Source: Stictocephala bisonia (taxonomy: Eukaryota > Arthropoda > Insecta > Hemiptera > Membracidae). From it: 64,000 bases of DNA. Below are positions 49,608 to 59,918 of this stretch, one piece after another. Position 1 is the first letter of the stretch. Each line of letters starts with the position of its first letter. The notes beneath the pieces are model-generated. The model was not told the origin of the DNA. It made no database searches and worked only from the letters and a program-made list of their open reading frames with translations. The position numbers and the translations under genes are program-made. Location: positions 1 to 64,000 of the forward strand of contig JAQJVL010000806.1 of assembly GCA_035578905.1 (NCBI GenBank), read 5' to 3'.

Positions 49608-50603
49608 TGTAGCCTTATTAAAGCTACTATTTATTTTTGATATGTTGAACAAACTTAAATGAGAGATTAAAATAAGACCTGTCCAGTGATAAAAATTTTT
49701 CTTTATTTATCTTCTTATAAATAACTTTAACAAATAAAATTGGTATCTTCTTAAAATAATGATAAAAACGAAAATAAAAATCTCTTCTTTTATTGGCTCA
49801 ATGGAACATAAATAAATCAAAACAACACTTCCAAAATAATAAATTAAATATCTTCAGACCAGAACCTTTTTTATTTATTTTACCTTTTTAATAAATTTCT
49901 TTAAACTTTTAAATCAAAGAATTCAAAATTGTATTAAATTTCATAAAAATAGTCTAAAACTTTCATAAAAATTTCTCTAAATTTTCTTTAAATTGTCTAA
50001 AATTTCAAAATTATCTAAAATTGCCTCCGGGAGATGTAGCTGTCCTGGAGGTTTCGAATCCAAAATTGACCACAACAAAGCTCGTCCGGTATTTAAACAA
50101 TCACAAGCGATCTACAGAAAAATTGCCGCAACGGTAAAGGAAAACCGAAACGGTACAAGTCGCCGTGTACATGAAAGCAGATCGAACGTGGTCACACTCA
50201 GAAAGTTTTGGAAAACTGACCGAACGGCCGCTCGCTTCCACCAAAGGACTTACACCCACTTTAACTCTAGAAGCTAAACCAACCAATTAAAACCCTCTAA
50301 ACCAGGACATCTGAACAGGTAAGGCTCACCAAACATGTTGCCTTCAGAAAACATGTCGCATGAAATTGACAGGAAATTAACAAACGTGAAAATACTGGTT
50401 ATTTAACTATTTTATATGGGAAAAACTACTTTTTTATTTGAAAGGGGAAGATTCTGAATTTTTCTCAAAACTTGGAGAATTTATATCGAAAACTTTTGGA
50501 AAACAAAACAAACTCCTAAACCTCTCAGTTCTTACAAAATTTAACATTTTCTAAATAAAATTTTTCTAATTAATTTATAATGCAACAATTAACAATTGTT
50601 ACA
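49608..50603. mobile_element. Solo LTR (996 bp) with 4-bp target duplication
   Basis: The segment starts TGTAGCC and ends GTTACA (terminal TGTA/TACA), interrupts the minisatellite, and is flanked by ATAT on both sides (49604-49607 and 50604-50607). It is absent from the left arm. AT-rich outer parts flank a GC-richer middle at 50020-50280. A short frame at 49993-50277 has no known motif. Structure fits a solo LTR left by recombination between the two LTRs of an inserted retrotransposon, probably Gypsy-type. Orientation is undecided. Confidence 0.8.
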
Positions 50604-51880
50604 ATATACACCAACATGCGTGTATGCATGAGTGGAAGAGTCATCAACAACTTATATGTATGCTTAGGTGGGTGGGCCAATACAACCATACGTGTATGTA
50701 GAGATGGTGTGCTAATACCAACATATACGTACGGTACCCACCCGCCCACTCATACATGTATGGTAGTATTGGCCCCTACGGTGGTTTTGAACCTGCCACC
50801 CATACACATACAGTGATATTCCAAAGTACAAATCTCAAATGTCGATACTCTTGGCCATAAATAATTTATATAATATGAGTAGGCAATCATACATTTGTCT
50901 CTGTTCCTTTCCTTTTAATACATTTATTTGTTTTTATCATTAATTAAATTAATCATTATGTTTATTCCGAATTGTCAAATTCACATTGCTTTCATTCAGG
51001 GATTTTATCTATGTTGTGAGCCATAAAATAACATTTAAAAAATAATAACTCAAACTTTGAAGAATACTATGGCTACCTCTTGTGAAGTCGTAGGTGCATT
51101 ACCAGTGATAACCGACCTTCCCACACCATTCTCTGACAACTGTGTGAATAAAATGCCAAATCAGGAGTAAACAAAATAAACAACAAATCTTTACATAATT
51201 TATCTGAATTTCTTTATATTTTTTTGTTTATTTGTGTTTTTTTTATTAAATATAGTACTATATATTAAATATAATATAAGCCTATTAAAATGTAAACTCA
51301 AAATACGCGGTGATCAACCCTCTAATGATCAACATAGAAACGAATTATTCTTTGCAACTTCCATAACATGATGAGTAACATGTAAGTTTGATCATAACAC
51401 TAAAAAGTATTAAATTAAAAGTCCAATAAGTGATATAATTATAAAATAAATGTTTAATGCCAAGTGTTAATGAGTGTGGACGGGCGAGTCTAAATAGATT
51501 ATCGATAATAACCGGAGCGGGAAGTGACTCACGACAACTGTGCCAAAATATCCCCCGAGTCGCTCCTTCTACCTTTAGTTAAACACTCGATTGTGGCTTA
51601 GAATGGGAATGAATACACGTGGAAGCATCACAATAACATTTTTTCAATGCCTTATGAATGAGTTTAAGGTATTAAATTATACTATGGAGAAAAGCCAGTC
51701 ATTGATGTAATATATGACACCTGACAATACCTACTTCTAAGGAATATTCCCTATTATACGCAAAGTCATGACAAATATTGAACTCTTACCCTTTAAATAC
51801 ATATTTATGACAAATCACACTTTCTGCCCGACTCTATACATATTAAAAAAATAAAAGCCTACCTTCCACTCTTATACACA
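50604..51880. other. Right arm, minisatellite edge and conserved unique sequence
   Basis: 50604-50820 mirrors 28168-28380. The remainder mirrors 27790-28160 and 23090-23640 and shows the uninterrupted site of the Helitron near 51240-51290. No gene seen. Confidence 0.7.
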
Positions 51881-51884
51881 TCAA

Positions 51885-52900
51885 TAAAGTTTGACACCTG
51901 CATGTCCAATCTATATACATCAACAACTGTTTACACCTACTCGTCCAATCTATTCAATGTTTGACACCTGCTCTGTCCAATCTATACACAACGACAACTT
52001 TTGACACTTGCTGGTACAATCTATACACATCAACAACATTAGACATCTGCTAATTCAATCTATACACATTAACAACGTTTGATAACTGCTCGTCCAATAT
52101 ATACACATGAACAATGTTTGTCACCTGCATGACCAATCTATACACATCAATAATGTTTGACACATGTTCGCCCAATCTATACACATGAACAACGTTTGAC
52201 ACCTGCTCGTCCAATCTATACATATGAACAACATTTGACACCTGCTCGTCCAATCTAAACATATAAATAACGATTAACACCTGCTAGTCCAATCTATACA
52301 CATCAACATCGTTTGACAACTGCTCTTCCAATCTATACACATCAACAACATTTGACAACTGCTCGTCCAATATATACACATGAACAATGTTTGTCACCTG
52401 CATGTCCAATATATACACATCAATATTGTTTGACATATGTTCGCCCAATCTATACACATCAACAACGTTTGACACCTGCTCGTCCAATCTATACATATGA
52501 ACAACGATTAACACCTGCTAGTCCAATCTATACAAATGAACAACGTTCGACAACTGCTCGTCCAATCTATACACATCAACAACGTTTGACACCTGCTCGT
52601 TCAATCTATACACATGAACAACGATTAACACCTGATAGTCTAATATATACACATCAACAACGTTTGACAACTGCTCATCCAATCTATACACATCAATAAC
52701 ATTTGACAACCTGTTCGTCCAATATAAGATAAACAAATAAACGACTTTTGTCACCTACATGTCCAATCTATGTACGTCAGTTATGTTTGACACCTGTTCG
52801 TCCAATATTGTGTCCAATATTCGTCCAACACATTATCAAAGTTTGACACCTGCTAGTCCAATCTATACACATCAACAAGGTTTGACACCTTCTCGTCCAT
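51885..52900 (-). repeat. 39-bp minisatellite, about 26 copies (right arm)
   Basis: Reverse complement of the left 39-bp family (ctatacacatcaacaacg, tttgacacctgctcg). Fewer copies than on the left. As 39 is 13 codons, several frames stay open for 60-130 codons without meaning. Confidence 0.9.
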
Positions 52901-53140
52901 TGTAAACACATCTATGACGTATAGTAGCTGTTTGCCCATTCCATACAAATCCTCGTCATTTGACAACTGCTCATCCATCCTATACACATCTACGATGTTT
53001 GAAACTGCATGCACATTTTATTTACACCAACGACATTTAACAACTGCTCAATCATTCTATACACATCCACGGCGTTTGAAACTGCATGTAAATTCTGTAC
53101 ACATCCACGACGTTTGAAACTGCATACACATTCTATACAC

Positions 53141-54119
53141 ATTCAATTCAATTCAATTTAATTCAAATTCTCTTTATTCATTGTAACATATAACATATAA
53201 ATGAATGGTGTCATACATTAAATAAGCTTATACCTAAAGTCCTAATAAATAAAACAACTTTCAATTTGAACTAACAATTTTACTTACAACCAATTTATTA
53301 TTTTCTTAATGCATATTAAAAGTTACCAATATTTAAAATTCGTCAAATGAATACAGAGCTTTGCTGATGAGAAATGATTTAAGCAATTTTTTTAATTTTT
53401 TAAAATTTGGTTCTGATTGAATTTCTATCGGAATTTTAGTATAATATTTTGAGCCGATGTATTTAGGTTTTTTGCAATAAAGTTCCAATCTATGTTTATC
53501 TATTGCAATCTCTCTCCGATTTCTAGTGTTATATTGATGGTGATTCCCCAACAATTCTAATTGCTCAGATCTACTTTTTACGGATAGGATTGTCTCATAA
53601 ATGTATAGTCCATATACTGTCATTATGTTTAATGATCTAAAATGTTCTTTTACTGAATCACTTGGCTTAAGTTTTAGGATTATTCTTATAGCTTTTTTTT
53701 GTAGTTTTAAAATTAAATCTAAATTATTAGTCGAAGTAGCTCCATATAGGGAGATACCAAATGAAATAATTGAATGAATAAAAGAAAAATAAATTGATTT
53801 TAATGAATCAATCTCACACAAATTTCTTAATCTGGATAAGGCATATAGTCCTGATGATATTTTAGAGATTACTTTTGCAACATGCAAGTTCCAAGAGAAG
53901 TTTTTATCAATTTCTAATCCTAAAAATGTAGTATTTTGGACCTCAGTTATTAATTTGTTGTTAATTTTAATTGATGGTTTAATTGGAAATTTTGTTTGAT
54001 GCGTTCTAAAAGTAATGAATTTAGTTTTATCAGGGTTTAGCAGCAGATTTTTACTATTGAAAAATTTTGTTAAAAATGTTAAATCAGTATTGGACGCCAA
54101 CTCCACATGAATGATACAA
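53141..54119 (-). mobile_element. 5'-truncated non-LTR retrotransposon (LINE)
   Basis: The insertion splits the 38-bp minisatellite. Its 3' end (low-coordinate side, minus strand) has an ATTGA-type microsatellite tail at 53141-53165, and its 5' end is cut inside the reverse transcriptase. Minisatellite sequence resumes in phase on the other side with at most a 4-bp ACAT target duplication. It is absent from the left arm. Confidence 0.85.
53333..54119 (-). pseudogene. LINE reverse transcriptase, C-terminal part
   Basis: About 260 codons of open LINE sequence follow the junction; codons further upstream in the same frame belong to the minisatellite. The start lies downstream of the catalytic YADD/FADD box, and the first conserved element is NLLLNPDKTKFITF. 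Then come the thumb-like region (FLGLEIDKNFSWNLHV, YALSRLRNL, SIISFGISLYGATS, LQKKAIRIIL) and the C-terminal domain ending SFDEF. The order is typical of Jockey/CR1-type LINEs. It lacks the endonuclease and the polymerase active site, so it is inactive. The undamaged frame suggests a recent insertion. Confidence 0.8.
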
Positions 54120-56169
54120 TACATCCACGACGTTTGAAACTGCGTACACATTCTTTACACATCCACGGCGTTTGAAACTGCATGTAAATTCTATACACAT
54201 CCACGACGTTTGAAACCGCATACACATTCTGTACACATCCTCGACGTTTGAAACTGCATGTAAATTCTATACACATCCACGACGTTTGAAACTGCATACA
54301 CATTCTATACACATCCACGGCGTTTGAAACTGCATGTAAATTCTATACACATCCACGACGTTTGAAACCGCATACACATTCTGTACATATCCTCGACGTT
54401 TGAAACTGCATGTAAATTCTATACACATCCACGACGTTTGAAACTGCATACACATTCTATACACATCCACGGCGTTTAAAACTGCATGTAAATTCTATAC
54501 ACATCCACGACGTTTGAAACCGCATACACATTCTGTACACATCCTCGACGTTTGAAACTGCATGTAAATTCTATACACATCCACGACGTTTGAAACTGCA
54601 TACACATTCTGTACATATCCTCGACGTTTGAAACTGCATACAAATTCTATACACATCCACGGCGTTTGAAACTGCATACACATTCTATACACATCCACGG
54701 CGTTTGAAACTGCATGTAAATTCTATACACATCCACGACGTTTGAAACCGCATACACATTCTGTACACATCCTCGACGTTTGAAACTGCATACACATTAT
54801 ATACACATCCACGACATTTGAAACTGCATACACATTCTTTACACATCCACGGCGTTTGAAACTGCATGTAAATTCTATACACATCCACGACGTTTGAAAT
54901 TGCATACACATTCTATACACATCCACGACGTTTAAAACTGCATACACATTCTATACACATCCAAAGCGTTTGAAAACTGCATACACATTCTGTACATATC
55001 CTCGACGTTTGAAACTGCATACACATTCTATACACATCCACGGCGTTTGAAACTGCATACACATTCTATACACATCCACGGCGTTTGAAACTGCATGTAA
55101 ATTCTATACACATCCACGACGTTTGAAACTGCATACACATTCTGTACATATCCTCGACGTTTGAAACTGCATACACATTCTATACACATCCACGGCGTTT
55201 GAAACTGCATACACATTCTATACACATCCACGGCGTTTGAAACTGCATGTAAATTCTATACACATCCTCGACGTTTGAAACTGCATACACATTCTATACA
55301 CATCCACGGCGTTTGAAACTGCATACACATTATATACACATCCACGACGTTTGAAACCGCATACACATTCTGTACACATCCTCGACGTTTGAAACTGCAT
55401 ACACATTATATACACATCCACGACATTTGAAACTGCATACACATTCTTTACACATCCACGGCGTTTGAAACTGCATGTAAATTCTATACACATCCACGAC
55501 GTTTGAAATTGCATACACATTCTATACACATCCACGACGTTTAAAACTGCATACACATTATATACACATCCACGACATTTGAAACTGCATACACATTCTA
55601 TACACATCCACGGCGTTTGAAACTGCATGTAAATTCTATACACATCCTCGACGTTTGAAACTGCATGTAAATTCTATACACATCCACGGCGTTTGAAACT
55701 GCATGTAAATTCTATACACATCCTCGACGTTTGAAACTGCATACACATTCTATACACATCCACGGCGTTTGAAACTGCATACACATTATATACACATCCA
55801 CGACGTTTGAAACTGCATGTAAATTCTATACACATCCTCGACGTTTGAAACTGCATACACATTCTATACACATCCACGGCGTTTGAAACTGCATACACAT
55901 TATATACACATCCACGACGTTTGAAACCGCATACACATTCTGTACACATCCTCGACGTTTGAAACTGCATACACATTATATACACATCCACGACATTTGA
56001 AACTGCATACACATTCTTTACACATCCACGGCGTTTGAAACTGCATGTAAATTCTATACACATCCACGACGTTTGAAATTGCATACACATTCTATACACA
56101 TCCACGACGTTTAAAACTGCATACACATTCTATACACATCCAAAGCGTTTGAAAACTGCACGTTCATTC

Positions 56170-57079
56170 TATACACAGATATTACTTCTAGTTTTTACCC
56201 AATCCAAAGACATTCATTGCTATCCACACTTGCACAACGGCGGACAGTTTACACAGATATGACCATTGACCCTTTGCACCTATAACTTTAACATCACTTT
56301 ATAAATATTCAGGATTATTACAATTTCTCAAAGTCTTTCACCTCCAAGAATGAACTGGTAATGTGTATAATAAATAGCTAAATGACAAGTGGAGTGATTA
56401 GCTAGCCTCGTTCATACTCATTTCCTTCACTCCTGGCCACGTTTTGTATGGCTAGTAATCTTAGGCAACAGACACTACATTTATGTACTTTGAGTTACAA
56501 AGTCTTGGATCATAGCCAAGGAACTCTGTAGCTTCTCACCTAGACTCAGTTCATATGTCTGTCTGCTCCATTTCGTCATCTAGGCTACTATTATATTAAT
56601 TCTACTTCATTCTTTGTCATGAAAGTCGTTGAGAGCCATGTTTTATGTTTTCTAATTATTACGTTGTTGTTCAATAATGTATGTTGTGAGATTTGTAAGT
56701 TTTCGTATGTCCTAAACTAACTATATTTCATAAATGATCGATTGGATTGCCGAGGGATTCATTTTGGTACTTTGCATTTGTTTGTGTATGCCACAAATAG
56801 CAAATGGATTCTCTTCATTTACTTGCTAACTGTGTCTCAGTTACTAATCTAAACCGATAAAGGAAGAACACGATTGTTCTGATGACTAACCTCGACCTCT
56901 GGTCTTTATGCAATATAAAACAAGAACTTATAACTTATAATTTATTATATTTTTTGTTTGACTTTGGCTGGTTTGTTTGGCTGTATATTGTCATTTACAT
57001 AAATAATCAAACAATTTTACAAATTATGTTTATATTAATCCAACAAATAATTAAGTCAAATATTTGTAGATCAAGGGTA
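56170..57079. other. Right arm, conserved unique sequence, no gene seen
   Basis: Mirrors 20580-21370. An 82-codon frame at 56882-57130 runs into the following minisatellite and is not mirrored; I reject it as a gene. Confidence 0.6.
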
Positions 57080-57575
57080 TGGGTAATGGTAGTTATTATT
57101 AAGGGTATGGGTATTGGTAGTTATTATTAAGGGTATAGGTATTGGTAGTAATTATTAAGGGTATGGGTATTGGTAGTTATTATTAAGGGTATGGGTATTG
57201 GTAGTTATTATTAAGGGTATGGGTATTGGTAGTTATATATTAAGGGTATGGGTATTGGTAGTAATTATTAAGGGTATGGGTATTGGTAGTTATTATTAAG
57301 GGTATGGGTATTGGTAGTTATTATTAAGGGTATGGGTAGTTATTATTAAGGGTATGGGTATTGGTAGTTATTATTAAGGGTATGGGTATTGGTAGTAATT
57401 ATTAAGGGTATGGGTATTGGTAGTTATTATTAAGGGTATGGGTATTGGTAGTTATTATTAAGGGTATGGGTATTGGTAGTTATTATTAAGGGTATGGGTA
57501 TTGGTAGTTATTATTAAGGGTATGGGTATTGGTAGTTATTATTAAGGGTATGGGTATTGGTAGTTATTATTATTT
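57080..57575 (+). repeat. 28-bp minisatellite, about 18 copies (right arm only)
   Basis: Repeats of ttattaagggtatgggtatt plus ggtagtta. The left arm holds one copy in the same place, so the expansion happened after the arms were duplicated or was lost on the left. The G-rich strand has GGGTATGGG runs that might form unusual structures. Confidence 0.95.
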
Positions 57576-58375
57576 TTCAAACTCAGACCATTATACAATT
57601 ATAAAACTCAGATTTAATATTATAATTATAAGTTTTTAAACGTAACAAAAATGTAGTGTTTATATGTTCATAATTTGTTCCTACAATTATTTATTTGTTA
57701 TTAATTATTTATTTATAAATTAATTATTTATTTATTTGTATATATCCTTATTTATTTGTTACAAAAAGATTTTATTTGTTTAAACTTTATTTATAAAAAA
57801 TATGCTCACTACTGAATCTAGAAATTTCATTGCAGTCAATAAAACGAATTAATTATAGGCCTACTAGTAACAACATTTCTTATGAGACATTTTTTGGAAC
57901 AGTTTTAGTTTTATAACCCTTATATATTATCATACTTGAATGTTTACTTCCTCTCTGACTCCAAATTATTTACAACAAAAATGGCAGCATAGAAAATATT
58001 TTCTAATTCATTTTAGGCTCAGACACATTTTCAATTGAACATAATTTTTGTTAAACGTACAATTCCTAAACGACTATGTTTTGTTCATAATTAAAAAACG
58101 TGTTAATTTTTATTAAAATTGTTTTGCTTGGTTCTTGAAATATATAAAGAAACATCGTATCAATCAAGTTTTAAATATCAAACAAGATGCTATCTTGATT
58201 GAGAATAAATAGCATTTTAATTGTTAATTTCAAAATATAATATAACTACCATACGGTTTTATTTACTAGAAAAATAAACAAATTTAAAGGGTGTCTCTGA
58301 AACAATATTCAGTTCTTTAATCAGGGATTAGTAAGAGAGTGAGTAGTCTCACAAACAACCCTTCCCTTTGTGTAA
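57576..58375. other. Right arm, AT-rich conserved sequence, no gene seen
   Basis: Mirrors 19700-20450 with small indels; nothing coding. Confidence 0.6.
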
Positions 58376-58384
58376 TACGTTAGG

Positions 58385-58570
58385 GTGGTGTCCTCATGGC
58401 GTATTCATGTAATACCAGCTGAGATTGGACTGCCATTCCTTCCTCGCCATCCCTCTAAGGCCCTTAGAAATACAATAAAAGTTGTATTTCTATTTCGAAT
58501 AGAATATATAATAAGACATCGTATCATTTTCTCATGTTGCTGTCCTATTCTCCAGCTACAAGCTATTTAA
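58385..58570 (+). other. Conserved block with a 61-codon frame, right arm
   Basis: Partner of 19495-19686. It lacks two 3-base units present on the left, so the frame is kept. It opens with GTG, has no recognised domain, and ends at a TAA within agctatttaa. Confidence 0.35.
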
Positions 58571-58624
58571 ACAATGGAGGGATAGAGTAATGAACTATAA
58601 TTATTAGAATAGAGTAATTGGTTC

Positions 58625-58905
58625 ACCCACTCACCCATACACATACGTAGTATTGGTTCACCCACTCGCCCATACACATACGTGGTATTGGTTCACCCAC
58701 TCGCCCATACACATACGTGGTATTGGTTCACCCACTCGCCCATACACATACGTGGTATTGGTTCACCCACTCGCCCATACACATACGTGGTATTGGTTCA
58801 CCCACTCGCCCATACACATACGTAGTATTGACCCACTTACCCATGCATACAGTGATATTGACCCACTTACCCATGCATACAGTGATAATGACCCACCCAC
58901 TCATC
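58625..58905 (-). repeat. 35-bp and 30-bp minisatellites (right arm)
   Basis: About six 35-bp copies (ttcacccactcgcccatac) followed by two or three 30-bp copies, the opposite balance to the left arm, where the 30-bp type dominates. Confidence 0.9.
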
Positions 58906-59380
58906 AATACACATGCGTCATATTAACTCACCCACCCATGACAAAGTTCTTATCATGAAATAATTCTAAACTGAATGACGAAATCATATGCATACCACAG
59001 TGTGTGATATTGAGCCACCCGCCCACCCATACACGTACAGTGGTATTTACCCACCCACTCATCAATACACATGCGTCATATTAACTCACCCACCCATGAC
59101 AAAGTTCTTATAATGAAATAATTCTAAACTGAATGACGAAATCATATGCATACCACAGTGTGTGATATTGAGCCACCCGCCCACCCATACACATACGTGG
59201 TATTGATCCACCCACTCATCAATACACATGCGTCGTATTAACTCACCTACCCATGATAAAGTTCTTATCATGAAATAATTCTAAACTGAATGACGAAATC
59301 ATATGCATACCACAGTGTGTGATATTGAGCCACCCGCCCACCCATACACGTACAGTGGCATTGACCCAACCGTCCATCCG
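58893..59380 (-). repeat. 158-bp tandem triplication (right arm only)
   Basis: Landmark caatacacatgcgtc recurs at 58905, 59063 and 59220. Each copy includes the gacaaagttcttat segment found once in the left arm (about 19030-19060). Confidence 0.9.
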
Positions 59381-59461
59381 TCCACGTACATCAAATATAC
59401 TGTGGTGAAATTCGCAAACCTACCTGCACATAAACTTACAGTAGTATACAGTAGATAAACC

Positions 59462-59820
59462 CATTCGCCCTTCACGTATTGTAGTATTGACTCACCCACC
59501 CACCTATATACTAAGCTGGCATTATAATCATTTTTATTAGAATTTGCCAATTAATAGTTTATTTCAACCCTAAAGTGGAACAGAGTTAAATAAAGTAAAT
59601 TTTTAATATGAATTCATAATTTATAGCTCCTAAACGGAGAATATTGAGGCCAATCTGTTAACCACTCACTACATGTTTTCTCAATAACACCGTCTACAGG
59701 TGAATACAAAAAGACCTTGTTCAATATAGGAATTATAAAAAAATAATCACAGAAATTAACATATAAAAATAAAAAATAATCAAAGAAACAGAACAACCAA
59801 TTTAGTTCTTACATTTATTT
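59462..59820. other. Right-arm segment absent from the left arm
   Basis: About 360 bp between tcattttcat-side arm sequences with no left counterpart. It includes a minus-strand 60-codon frame (59614-59796, ending SEWLTDWPQYSPFRSYKL) that I do not recognise. Either inserted here or deleted on the left. Confidence 0.5.
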
Positions 59821-59918
59821 ATTTAACTTAACAGTGCGAAATTGGTTGTTCTTTACCTTTCATATTTTTACATTTATATATTGCTTTAATTGTTTAGTTT
59901 ATTTAGTTATTATTATTT

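Larger units (their letters stand above)
52905..56165 (-). repeat. 38-bp minisatellite, about 60 copies, interrupted by a LINE
   Basis: Highly regular 38-bp repeats (acatccacgacgtttgaaac, tgcatacacattctatac) at 52905-53140 and 54120-56165. Subtypes differ at gacg/ggcg, catacacat/catgtaaat and tccacg/tcctcg and occur in repeating orders, which points to multi-unit duplications (for example 55330-55640 and 55900-56120 share a long identical order). Confidence 0.95.
47418..59918 (-). repeat. Right arm of giant inverted repeat
   Basis: Reverse complement of the left arm, with the inner edge near 47418 (left partner 29942). Longer than the left arm through a LINE insertion, a solo LTR, enlarged minisatellites and an extra stretch at 59462-59820, while lacking the Helitron. 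The outer edge at 59918 shows the same arm/satellite junction as 18768. Confidence 0.9.

Noticed and set aside
51885..56165. Many 60-150-codon frames such as VDVYRLDEQVSNV and QFQTSWMCIE repeats
   Set aside because: They are produced by 39-bp and 38-bp minisatellites; frames differ between arms and have no conserved ends.
56882..57130. 82-codon frame running into the 28-bp minisatellite
   Set aside because: It lacks a counterpart in the left arm and ends in repeat sequence.
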